8,343 nt of DNA from Verrucomicrobiota bacterium. GTDB lineage: Bacteria > Verrucomicrobiota > Verrucomicrobiia > Opitutales > Opitutaceae. Where the stretch lies: assembly GCA_030832235.1 (NCBI GenBank), contig JAURJO010000130.1, forward strand, positions 1 to 8,343, given 5' to 3'. The position numbers and the translations under genes are program-made. Shown one piece after another: positions 1-6,710 of the stretch; position 1 is the first letter of the stretch, and every line of letters begins with the position of its first letter. Below the pieces are notes generated by a model. That model saw nothing but the letters and a program-made list of their open reading frames with translations, was not told the DNA's origin and made no database searches.

Positions 1-111
1 CCGGCGCTCCCACCCCTGACGATCATCCGGCATCACTCGCGTGACGTGTCAGGCCCGGCACCTGCTGCGCAACTCGAGGGCCGGGTTGCGACGCATGCGA
101 GTGAGACGTCC
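1..111. repeat. Non-coding window edge with nested inverted repeats
   Basis: This short stretch follows the stop codon of the minus-strand DUF1573-cytochrome gene, and I see no gene in it. It contains two nested inverted repeats: CACTCGC at 34-40 pairs with GCGAGTG at 97-103, and CCCGGC at 54-59 pairs with GCCGGG at 80-85. A transcript leaving the cytochrome gene could fold into a long interrupted hairpin here. There is no U-tract, so it is not a classical intrinsic terminator, and chance pairing in GC-rich DNA is possible. Confidence 0.25.
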
Positions 112-927
112 CTATCTTCGGATTACCGGCGCCGCATAATTCGCGATCAGGTACTCGACGAGCGAGTCGATCTGCATGCGGTTGAGCGGGCCGCCCATGT
201 CAGCGGAAAACCCCGGCATCAGCGTCCCGGGCTTACCCGCCACCACCATCGCGCGCCAGTAGTCGCGATCCGCGGGACGCTGCAGGTCCTTGAGCAGCGG
301 GACGAACGAAGCGCGATGCTCCGCGTTGTGGCAGATTCCACAGGCGGCCGTGTACAAGTCTCCGCCAGTCAAACCAATCGAAGGAACCGTGTGACAGCGG
401 GCGCAGTCGCCCTTGAACACCGCCTGCCGGTCCGTCTTCGCCAGTGCCTGGTTCCGCTCGCGAGCTCCAGGGTCGGCCGCCATCGCGGGCGCAGCAGGGA
501 TCCGGATGTTCATGGTCAGCAACCGGCGTCCCCTCTCCGTCTCCACGACGGCGGTCTTGGTCTGCAAACCGGTGCGCCCTCGCATGTCGAAGGCCAGCTT
601 CAGTTCCTCCGTCCTCCCGGGGGAAATGATCCACGGGCGCGCGGGCATGCGCGCCACCGTGCAACCGCACGAGGTCTTCACATCCGTGACCACCACGGGC
701 TGCAGCGAAGCGTTGCGCAGCCGGAAGGTGAATACGACCTCCACCTCGCCCGGTTGGGCCTCGTAGGACTGCTCCGTTCGCTCCGGCACCAACGCCGGAT
801 CATCCACCGCGGGAGGTGAAGACGGCTGCGCGGATAAATACACCCCGGCGAAAAGGAGGAGCACGCATTGCGCCGTCAGCGCCCGGCTGCCGAAAAACCA
901 GGCGGTCCGGGAAAGCAAAGGAGTCAT
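112..927 (-). CDS. DUF1573 domain-cytochrome c fusion protein, exported
   Basis: This 271-residue protein is predicted to be exported. A hydrophobic signal segment (about residues 18-33, cleavage probably after LSA at 31-33) is followed by a DUF1573 Ig-like domain (about 45-145). That domain carries the family's typical Cys-Gly-Cys in TSCGCT at 85-90. The C-terminal part (about 165-265) is cytochrome c-like, with two heme-attachment motifs, CARCH at 175-179 and CGICH at 196-200. A likely axial methionine lies in TLMPGF at 235-240. The second CxxCH plus LMPGF matches a normal class I cytochrome c; the first is an extra motif 16 residues upstream, so two covalent hemes are possible. The ATG at 927 is the only sensible start, because an in-frame TGA lies just upstream, but no clear Shine-Dalgarno is visible. 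The gene follows the TonB-dependent receptor gene on the same strand after 98 nt and may be cotranscribed. The role is unknown: periplasmic electron transfer is inferred from the heme motifs, and DUF1573 has no settled function. Confidence 0.88.
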   Translation of the reverse strand: MTPLLSRTAWFFGSRALTAQCVLLLFAGVYLSAQPSSPPAVDDPALVPERTEQSYEAQPGEVEVVFTFRLRNASLQPVVVTDVKTSCGCTVARMPARPWIISPGRTEELKLAFDMRGRTGLQTKTAVVETERGRRLLTMNIRIPAAPAMAADPGARERNQALAKTDRQAVFKGDCARCHTVPSIGLTGGDLYTAACGICHNAEHRASFVPLLKDLQRPADRDYWRAMVVAGKPGTLMPGFSADMGGPLNRMQIDSLVEYLIANYAAPVIRR

Positions 928-1025
928 GTGGGAATCGGGGCGTCAGGAAACAATCCGATCGACAGGCCGCAAGTCCCGCGAAACCCGCTCCGCGATGCGC
1001 CCATCCGGCCCCGTCAGGGAACGGT
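928..1025. other. Intergenic spacer between receptor and cytochrome genes
   Basis: This 98-nt same-strand spacer separates the receptor stop from the cytochrome start. Read on the minus strand it has only a weak, bulged GC hairpin just after the receptor stop and no U-tract. I see neither a convincing terminator nor a clear promoter, which leaves read-through from the receptor gene possible. Confidence 0.4.
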
Positions 1026-3062
1026 TCAGAACTCCCAACCGAGGCCGACGCTGGGGAGGAAGGGCAGCTGCTCCCTCGGTTTACGGCGGTCGGTCACGGT
1101 CGTGCCGCTCACCGAGACCTGATGGTCGTAGCCGAGGAGATTCACGCGATCGTAGACATTGAACAGGTCGAGGTACGCGCGCAGCTCGCCGCGCGACGTC
1201 TGGAACCGGCGGGTAACCCGCAGATCCAGACGGTGATAATCCGGGAGCCGCAGGCCGTAGGGATCGCCGTTCGCCGAGACGAGCACGCGGCGGTTGTTCG
1301 CCAGCGGCGCGAGCGAGTAGACCACATCGGTGGTTGGCCAGCCCGAGTGGAAGTGCCACGCGGCGCTGAACTGCCAGCGGGGATTCAGGGCGTACGTGGC
1401 GTCGGCGTAGAAAGTGTGACGCTGATCCCGCCGGCGCGGGACCCAGCGACCCGCCACCCTTTCCTCGGTGCGCGCGATCGCGTGGCTCACGTGCCACTGC
1501 AAAGCGCCGTTGCCGCGGCTCGACAACAGGAGCTCCACGCCCTCCGCGCGGGCCTCCGAAGGAGCCACGCGCACGCGGTCCGTCTGCGCCTCGGGGAAAA
1601 GGTCGTAGGCGTTGTCGAGGTTCTCCCAACGCGGGCGCACCCGTGAAGTCAGCCGTTGGTAGGCCTCCATGCGCACCGCGACCCGCGGCCCGATGGTCCG
1701 CTCAAGGCCGATCACGCGGTGTTCCGCGCGTTCCACACGACCGAAGACGCGTTCACCATCCGCCACCGAAAGCTCGTGCAGCCCCTGCCGCTGCGCGTAG
1801 TCGCCCCAGGCGGCCCGGATGACCGTGGCGCCAAGGTTGAGCGCCGCATTGAGACGCGGCGAAACCGTCGACCCTAAGACATGCCCCGCGCGCTCCCAAC
1901 GCACCCCGGGCTCGGCCACCACGGGCCCGGCCACGCGGAACTTCACCGCGGCGAACCCCGCGGCGCTCGTGCCTTCGGGCACCAGTCGAGCCGTCGAGCG
2001 CTCAGTCGCCACCACTTGGGTGTTGCCGGAGACGACGGTGCGCTGGCGTGAGAGCGCGTAATCGTAATCCGCCGTGCCTTTGCCGGCCTCGAAACCCGCC
2101 CGCCAGACCGCCGACTCTCCCGGTTGCCAGGTCCAATCATTGCGCAGCGAAGCGAGATCGAGCTCGCGATGGTCCGTCAGCGAGAAGGGAAAACCGTCCT
2201 GACGCCCGCTGCCGTGGCGGCTCCAGGTCAGGCGGTTCCATGCGAGGACCGCCTCGCCCTTCAGCCCGCCGGACATTTCCCCGCGCCAGCGGCCCCAGAC
2301 CTGGTTGCTCCCGTAAGCGCTGGAAAGCGTGGGCGAGTTGGTGCGCTCGTAACGCAACCCATCGCCGGACCGCAGCGCGTGGAACGAGACGGTGTGCCCG
2401 GGCGCGGCGTCGTACTCCACCTTGCCCATCAGATCGTAATACCGGGGGGAAACGTCGTCATCGCGTCCAGAGGCGCGCAACGCGATGTCGGGATAACCGC
2501 GGCGAGCCGTCGCCAGCCAGCGTCCGCGGTTGCCGGCAAATACCCCCTGCCGCAACCCGCCCACCCCTGTGAGGCTAAGGTTCAACGCGGTGAGCGCCCG
2601 ACGGTCCGACTTCGTTTCCATGGTGAGCACCCCGGCAAGGCGGTCCCCGTGTTCCACTTGAAATCCGCCCGTCGCGAGGTCCAGCCAGCGGATCGCGGCC
2701 GGATCCACGATCGAAAGCGCTCCGTCCACGTCCTTCAGGTGAAAGGGCTCCAGCAGGTCCGCGCCGTCCAGCCGCAAACGCACCTCGGACTGCGGCGCGC
2801 CGCGCACCCAGAAACGCGCCGAGACGTCGTCGGTCGCCAAGCCCGGCAGCCGCGCGATCGAGCGGAAGAGATCGTCACCGACCTGCGGAAGCACCTCGAG
2901 TTCCGCGGCGGTGAGCCCGGCGGCGGCGGTCGTGGCGACGTCCGCCACTCCGAAACGACTCGGGGTCACGACGACCTCGGCAAGCTTGACCGCCGGGACG
3001 ACCTGCGCCGTCAGGGCGGTCGCGGCGAGAGAGGCAACAAGGGTAAATGAGCCGAGTTTCAT
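1026..3062 (-). CDS. TonB-dependent outer-membrane receptor
   Basis: This 678-residue protein is a complete TonB-dependent receptor, which imports a scarce ligand across the outer membrane using energy from TonB-ExbB-ExbD. An N-terminal signal peptide (cleavage near LTA at 17-19) is followed by a TonB-box-like stretch, EVVVTPSRF at 29-37. The plug domain spans about 45-150, with RLPGL at 71-75, FWVRG at 84-88, LRLDG at 96-100, and EPFHLKDVDG at 105-114. The rest alternates aromatic and polar residues as expected of a 22-strand barrel and ends GLGWEF, a terminal aromatic typical of BAM substrates. There is no N-terminal carboxypeptidase-like or STN signalling domain. The plug wording resembles uncharacterised receptors of Acidobacteria and Gemmatimonadetes rather than a siderophore or BtuB receptor I can name, so the ligand is unknown. 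The start ATG is 33 nt after the trpD stop, with no obvious Shine-Dalgarno. The DUF1573-cytochrome gene lies downstream. Confidence 0.92.
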   Translation of the reverse strand: MKLGSFTLVASLAATALTAQVVPAVKLAEVVVTPSRFGVADVATTAAAGLTAAELEVLPQVGDDLFRSIARLPGLATDDVSARFWVRGAPQSEVRLRLDGADLLEPFHLKDVDGALSIVDPAAIRWLDLATGGFQVEHGDRLAGVLTMETKSDRRALTALNLSLTGVGGLRQGVFAGNRGRWLATARRGYPDIALRASGRDDDVSPRYYDLMGKVEYDAAPGHTVSFHALRSGDGLRYERTNSPTLSSAYGSNQVWGRWRGEMSGGLKGEAVLAWNRLTWSRHGSGRQDGFPFSLTDHRELDLASLRNDWTWQPGESAVWRAGFEAGKGTADYDYALSRQRTVVSGNTQVVATERSTARLVPEGTSAAGFAAVKFRVAGPVVAEPGVRWERAGHVLGSTVSPRLNAALNLGATVIRAAWGDYAQRQGLHELSVADGERVFGRVERAEHRVIGLERTIGPRVAVRMEAYQRLTSRVRPRWENLDNAYDLFPEAQTDRVRVAPSEARAEGVELLLSSRGNGALQWHVSHAIARTEERVAGRWVPRRRDQRHTFYADATYALNPRWQFSAAWHFHSGWPTTDVVYSLAPLANNRRVLVSANGDPYGLRLPDYHRLDLRVTRRFQTSRGELRAYLDLFNVYDRVNLLGYDHQVSVSGTTVTDRRKPREQLPFLPSVGLGWEF

Positions 3063-3095
3063 GAGTGTCGTACGGAGACGATGCCGTGGTCCGGC

Positions 3096-4142
3096 CTAAC
3101 TCCGGAAAAACTCGCGGGTGGCCGCGATCCGCGCCTTGACCGCGCCACCGCGCAGGAGGCCGCGCGCCACGTCGATGCCCTCGCGGACGGAGACCGTGCG
3201 ACCGGTGATCCAGAGCCCCACCGCCGCGTTCAAAGCAATCGTATCCTCCAACCCCCGCGGCGCACGTCCCGCCAGCAGCGCCTCGACCAACGCGGTGTTG
3301 GTCGCGACGTCGCCGCCGACCAGATCCGAAAACGGCGCGCGCGTGAGACCGAAATCCTCCGCCACCCAGTCGCCCGAAACCTCCCGGCGGCCGCCGAAGC
3401 CGTGCACGCGATTCACCGTGGCGGTCGTCATTTCGTCGATTCCCCGTCCATCGCCGATCACGCCGTGCACGGCGAGGCCGGCCTTGGCGCCAAGCACCTC
3501 GAGGGCGCCCGCGAGCGTGGGCGCCGCGGCGGCGGAAAACGTGCCGAGCAGCACGTGGGCAGGCCGGCCGGGGTTGATCAGCGGCCCGAGGATGTTGAAG
3601 ACGGTGCGCCGTCCTTGCGCCGCGAGTGCCTTGCGCACCGGAGCGATGTGGCGGAACGCCGGATGATAGGCCGGTGCGAAGAAGAAAACGAAACCGAGCT
3701 CCGCGAGCGCGGCGCGCATCCTCTCCGGTGGCGCCTCCAGATTCACGCCCAACGCCCCCAGCAGATCGGCGCTGCCGCACTTAGACGTGATCCCGCGGTT
3801 GCCGTGTTTCATCACCGGCACACCGGCGCAGGCGAGCACGAGCGTCACGACGCTGGAGATGTTGAAACCACCCGAGTGGTCGCCGCCCGTGCCGACGATG
3901 TCGATGGCGAGCGAGGACCATTCCCCCACTCCGGGATCGACGGCTCGTCCGCGAAAAGCCGCCGCGAAGGCCGCCACTTCGGCCGGCGTCTCACCCTTGT
4001 CCGCCAGCGCCACGAGGAAGGCCGCTTTGGCGGAGTCCGCCTCATCCGCACCCGCCAGCGCCTCCGCGGCCGCCGCGATCTCGGCCGGGGACAGTTCACG
4101 TCCGGTTGCAGCTTGGGCGGTGAGGGACGCGAGGCTGATCAT
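3096..4142 (-). CDS. trpD: Anthranilate phosphoribosyltransferase
   Basis: TrpD transfers the phosphoribosyl group of PRPP to anthranilate, the second committed step of tryptophan synthesis, in the cytoplasm. From the ATG at 4142 the protein has 348 residues, normal for the family. It shows the PRPP-binding GTGGD at 84-88, the NISS at 94-97, KHGNRG at 112-117, CGSADLLGALG at 122-132, and FNILGPLINP at 182-191. The acidic pair Asp236-Glu237 in GIDEMT fits the metal-binding DE. The N-terminal helical domain is residues 1-70. The open frame runs 24 codons further upstream, but the start at 4142 has a GGAG ribosome-binding site about 7 nt away, and the extra residues do not resemble TrpD. It is the first gene of its transcript, opposite uppP, and no trpE, trpG or trpC is adjacent; the next gene is a TonB-dependent receptor. 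It is therefore detached from a classical trp operon, at least on this side. Confidence 0.95.
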   Translation of the reverse strand: MISLASLTAQAATGRELSPAEIAAAAEALAGADEADSAKAAFLVALADKGETPAEVAAFAAAFRGRAVDPGVGEWSSLAIDIVGTGGDHSGGFNISSVVTLVLACAGVPVMKHGNRGITSKCGSADLLGALGVNLEAPPERMRAALAELGFVFFFAPAYHPAFRHIAPVRKALAAQGRRTVFNILGPLINPGRPAHVLLGTFSAAAAPTLAGALEVLGAKAGLAVHGVIGDGRGIDEMTTATVNRVHGFGGRREVSGDWVAEDFGLTRAPFSDLVGGDVATNTALVEALLAGRAPRGLEDTIALNAAVGLWITGRTVSVREGIDVARGLLRGGAVKARIAATREFFRS

Positions 4143-4172
4143 GGGGCGACTCCATTTCCCGCCACCGGTCGC

Positions 4173-4188
4173 CGCAAATAAATTTGCG
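4173..4188. promoter_or_regulatory. AT-rich inverted repeat in divergent trpD/uppP promoter region
   Basis: The sequence CGCAAAT-AA-ATTTGCG is a perfect 7-bp inverted repeat with a 2-nt centre. It sits in the 60-nt gap between the divergent starts of trpD (4142) and uppP (4203 or 4218) and is a clear AT-rich island in GC-rich surroundings. It could be an operator, or supply -10-like sequences on both strands (TAAATT at 4179-4184 on plus; AATTTATTT on minus). I see no good -35 boxes, so the promoter assignment is inferred from position and composition. Confidence 0.4.
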
Positions 4189-4202
4189 CCCTGCCGCGGC
4201 GG

Positions 4203-5213
4203 TTGCGACCACACGTCGTGCGCCTGCTGTTTTCCGCCTTGCTACTCCCTGCCCTCCTCACCGCCGCCACTCCGGCGGTGAAGACCGCCACCGCCGGAGC
4301 GCCGGCGGCGGAGCTTTCGGTGACCGATGCCGTGATCCTCGGCGTCGTGGAGGGCGTCACCGAATTCCTGCCCATCTCGTCGACCGGCCACCTGATCGTC
4401 GCGACCCACTTTCTCAGCCTCGACCGCGACACCCCGTTGACGGGGCCGAACGGCGAGACCCTGTGGCACAAGAAGCCGTCGGCCAGGAACCCGCAGGGCG
4501 AACCGCTCACCCTGAAACTTGCCGCGGACACCTACACCGTCGTCATCCAAGCCGGCGCGATCGCCGCGGTCGCGCTGCTGTACTGGAACTCCCTGCTCTC
4601 GATGCTCAAGGGCCTGCTCGGCCGCGACCCCGCGGGGCGCAAGCTGCTGGTGAGCGTGCTGGTCGCCTTCGTGCCGGCGGCGGGACTCGGTTTCCTCGCT
4701 CACAGCTGGATCGAGGCGCACCTGTTCTCCATCGGCGGCGTGATCTTCGCGCAGGTGGCGGGAGCCGGGCTCATGTTCTATGCCGAGGCGTGGCGACGGA
4801 AACGGGCCGCCGCCAATCCGGAGCCGGTCGAAATCACGCCCGCCCGCGCGGCGGTGGTCGGAGCGATGCAATGTGTGGCGCTGTGGCCGGGCACCAGCCG
4901 CTCGATGATGACGATCGTCGGCGGCTATTTCACCGGTCTGGACCCACGGCGTTCGGCGGAATTCAGCTTCCTCCTCGGCTTCGTGACGCTCACGGCGGCC
5001 TCCGTCTACAAGGGGCTGCGCAGCGGCGGGGCGATGATCGAGGTCTTCGGCTGGGGGAACGTCATTCTCGGCGCGATCGTCGCCGCCGTCACCGCCGCGG
5101 TCTGCGTACGCTTCCTCGTCCACTGGCTAACCCGCCACGGCCTCGCGCTCTTCGCGTGGTACCGGATCGCCCTGGCGGCGACGCTCGCGGTGACCGTCTG
5201 GCTGGGGAAATAG
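4203..5213 (+). CDS. uppP: Undecaprenyl-diphosphate phosphatase (UppP/BacA), N-terminally extended
   Basis: UppP is a polytopic inner-membrane enzyme that dephosphorylates undecaprenyl pyrophosphate, regenerating the carrier for peptidoglycan and surface-glycan assembly; overproduction gives bacitracin resistance. The 336-residue product has both family signatures: EGVTEFLPISSTGHL at 50-64 and PGTSRSMMTI at 229-238. Compared from memory with E. coli BacA, Glu17, Glu21 and Ser27 map to Glu50, Glu54 and Ser60, and Arg174 and Thr178 to Arg233 and Thr237, so the catalytic set is intact. Two additions explain the length: an N-terminal extension of about 33 residues with a signal-like hydrophobic run (about 6-22), and about 26 net extra residues in the hydrophilic stretch at 72-108, after the first signature. 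The start is uncertain: TTG at 4203 or GTG at 4218, neither with a clear Shine-Dalgarno. It leads a plus-strand set with the 97-residue protein and the YceI gene. Confidence 0.93.
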   Translation: MRPHVVRLLFSALLLPALLTAATPAVKTATAGAPAAELSVTDAVILGVVEGVTEFLPISSTGHLIVATHFLSLDRDTPLTGPNGETLWHKKPSARNPQGEPLTLKLAADTYTVVIQAGAIAAVALLYWNSLLSMLKGLLGRDPAGRKLLVSVLVAFVPAAGLGFLAHSWIEAHLFSIGGVIFAQVAGAGLMFYAEAWRRKRAAANPEPVEITPARAAVVGAMQCVALWPGTSRSMMTIVGGYFTGLDPRRSAEFSFLLGFVTLTAASVYKGLRSGGAMIEVFGWGNVILGAIVAAVTAAVCVRFLVHWLTRHGLALFAWYRIALAATLAVTVWLGK

Positions 5214-5257
5214 GCGGGGCGGTGGCGCGGCCGCGACTTGCGTGCTAGGATCGCGCG

Positions 5258-5551
5258 GTGCTTCGCCGCGTATCCCCGCATCTCCTCCTCCGCAGTCTGG
5301 CCGCTGCGCTCGCCATCGGCGGTGTCGGCGTCTGGCTGGCCACGGGAGCGCATCGGGGCTGGACGCGCACGAGCGAGGTGGAAATGCGGCGCGACGAGGT
5401 CACCGGCATCGATTATCCGGTGCGCCGCGACAAATTCACCGCGGGGATCGAGTTCCCGTTTGCGGCCCTCGGCGGGGCCGCGCTGCTCGCGATCGGCGCC
5501 GCCCTGCTGCGCCCGCGCGAACGTTCCTCCGGCCCTGCGGGCACGCCCTGA
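5258..5551 (+). CDS. Small two-helix membrane protein of unknown function
   Basis: This 97-residue protein starts at GTG 5258, with an AGGA ribosome-binding site at 5247-5250, a good 7-nt spacing. It has a positively charged N-terminus, a hydrophobic helix at about 10-29, a charged loop at about 32-62 (containing GWTRTSE at 34-40 and DEVTGIDYP at 46-54), a second helix at about 66-85 and an Arg-rich tail. The two helices should place the loop on one side of the membrane and both ends on the other; the charges favour both ends in the cytoplasm. I do not recognise a named family. The gene lies 44 nt after uppP and 17 nt before the YceI gene, on the same strand, so cotranscription is likely. Confidence 0.7.
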   Translation: MLRRVSPHLLLRSLAAALAIGGVGVWLATGAHRGWTRTSEVEMRRDEVTGIDYPVRRDKFTAGIEFPFAALGGAALLAIGAALLRPRERSSGPAGTP

Positions 5552-5568
5552 GCCACGATCACTTTCCC

Positions 5569-6189
5569 ATGAAAAACCAACTCCGCCAGCTCCTGGCTCT
5601 CTCCGTCCTCGCCGGCACGGCTTTCGCCGCGCCGCTTTCCTTCGACTTCAAGGATCCGAAGGGCGTGAACAACGTGCAGTTCAAACTCGACGCCCCGCTC
5701 GAGTCGATCACCGGCACCGGGACCGGCATCTCCGGTCAGGTCTCGTTTGACCCGGCGAAGCCCGGCGCCACCACCGGACGCATCGAGCTGGCCGCCAAGT
5801 CCCTCACCGTCGGGAATCCTATGATGGGTGAGCATCTGCAGGGCGGGCAGTGGCTCGACACGGCGAAGCACCCGGTCATCGCGTTCGAACTGGTATCGCT
5901 CGCCAACGTGCGCACACAGGGCGGCGTCACGACCGCCGACGCCACCGGCAAGCTCTCGCTCAAGGGCGTGAGCAAGGAGATCAAGGTGCCGGTCTCGTTC
6001 ACCCACCTGCCCGACAAGCTCGGCGCGCGCGTGAACGACCCGAAGGTCAAGGGCGACCTCCTCGTCATCCGCGCCAACTTCGAGGTCAACCGCAGCGATT
6101 ACGGCATCAACGCCGGGAAGAACACCGACAAGGTGGCCGAGAACATCCAGCTCTCGCTCAGCATCGCCGGCTCAGCGCCGAAGGCCTGA
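5569..6189 (+). CDS. YceI-family periplasmic polyisoprenoid-binding protein
   Basis: This 206-residue protein has a clear signal peptide (residues 1-20, ending AFA before APLSF) and then a single YceI lipocalin-like barrel. Typical family features include the TGRIELAAKSLTVGN stretch at 69-83, GEHLQGGQWLDTAKHP at 87-102, the KLSLKGVSKEIKVPV strand pair at 128-142, and FEVNRSDYGIN at 171-181 near the end. Structurally known YceI proteins bind a polyisoprenoid chain inside the barrel; that ligand is family knowledge, not visible here. The ATG at 5569 is chosen because it begins the signal peptide; the frame runs open further upstream without meaningful protein. No strong Shine-Dalgarno is seen, and the start lies 17 nt after the preceding stop, so translation may depend on the upstream gene. 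Being last in the set led by uppP suggests a link to isoprenoid lipid carriers (inference). Confidence 0.92.
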   Translation: MKNQLRQLLALSVLAGTAFAAPLSFDFKDPKGVNNVQFKLDAPLESITGTGTGISGQVSFDPAKPGATTGRIELAAKSLTVGNPMMGEHLQGGQWLDTAKHPVIAFELVSLANVRTQGGVTTADATGKLSLKGVSKEIKVPVSFTHLPDKLGARVNDPKVKGDLLVIRANFEVNRSDYGINAGKNTDKVAENIQLSLSIAGSAPKA

Positions 6190-6215
6190 GCAGCGGATCT
6201 GTCGCGTATCTCCCC

Positions 6216-6243
6216 AGCCCGGCCGCACGCGGCCGGGCTTTTA
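6216..6243 (+). terminator. Intrinsic terminator after the yceI gene
   Basis: A perfect 10-bp GC-rich stem (AGCCCGGCCG at 6216-6225 and CGGCCGGGCT at 6230-6239) with a CACG loop is followed by TTTTAAAT. It lies 26 nt after the YceI stop and fits a classical Rho-independent terminator for the plus-strand set. On the minus strand the hairpin is followed by GGGGAG rather than U residues, so it should stop the opposing methyltransferase transcript poorly. Confidence 0.88.
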
Positions 6244-6273
6244 AATAACCTGTGCGCGAGGTGCGCGTGCTCC

Positions 6274-6702
6274 TCACCACAAGCCGGGGATGAGGAACGC
6301 ACGGCTGCGGCGGTAACTCTCGTATCCGGGAAACTGCTTGAGCAGGCCGCGCTCCTCGCGCCGCGCTTTCGCGATCAGGACGCCGGCGAGAACAGCCCAC
6401 GCGGCGAAGCGCCAGACCTGCGGCCCAGCCACGCAGGCGCCGAATCCGATCACCAGCGAACCGAGGTACATCGGGTGCCGCACCCGGCGGTAGGGACCCT
6501 CCGTGATCAGCCGCGCCCCCGATCGCGGCTCCGGGCGAATGTTGAAATTACCCCAACGGTTGAACCGCACCGTCCACCCCACCCAAGCGACACCGGCAAG
6601 CGAGATCATCACGCCCGTCCTTAGCGCGCCCGGACGCCCCGCGGGAGAAAGCACCGTGGCGATCGCGGCGAACTGCAGGACGACAAGGAGGCGCGCCGTC
6701 AC
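6274..6702 (-). CDS. Isoprenylcysteine/phospholipid methyltransferase-like membrane protein
   Basis: From GTG at 6702 this is a 142-residue integral membrane protein with about four hydrophobic segments (near 5-20, 29-45, 78-93 and 98-112). The C-terminal half carries the SAM-binding pattern of the ICMT/PEMT-like family: GPYRRVRHPMYLG at 69-81, then paired glutamates at 116-117 and FPGYESYR at 124-131. These enzymes methylate small lipophilic or prenylated substrates at the membrane; the substrate here is unknown, and bacterial members are often unassigned. The open frame continues 69 codons upstream, but that part lies over the sulfatase gene and reads as Arg/Gly-rich shadow sequence. The membrane protein begins near the sulfatase stop. 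GTG 6702 starts 8 nt after that stop; a CTG at 6714 overlapping the stop is the alternative. A ribosome-binding site is weak (AAGG about 12 nt upstream), suggesting translational coupling to the sulfatase. Confidence 0.85.
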   Translation of the reverse strand: MTARLLVVLQFAAIATVLSPAGRPGALRTGVMISLAGVAWVGWTVRFNRWGNFNIRPEPRSGARLITEGPYRRVRHPMYLGSLVIGFGACVAGPQVWRFAAWAVLAGVLIAKARREERGLLKQFPGYESYRRSRAFLIPGLW

Positions 6703-6710
6703 GGCAGGAG

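Noticed and set aside
34..103. Nested inverted repeat as a true intrinsic terminator for the cytochrome gene
   Set aside because: The arms are short, the loops long, and there is no U-tract on the minus strand; kept only as a low-confidence repeat.
1026..3062. Receptor as a BtuB-type vitamin B12 transporter with a cobalamin riboswitch
   Set aside because: The plug wording does not match BtuB specifically, only 33 nt separate it from trpD, and no riboswitch-sized leader exists.
2124..4181. Long plus-strand open frames opposite the receptor and trpD (about 308 and 366 codons)
   Set aside because: They are Arg/Pro/Gly/Ala-rich with no domain or motif, and lie antisense to genes with clear family motifs; this is usual in GC-rich DNA where stop codons are rare.
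4143..4214. Extended N-terminus of TrpD by 24 codons
   Set aside because: The internal ATG at 4142 has a GGAG site at proper spacing and begins the family-like sequence; the extension would run into the divergent uppP start region.
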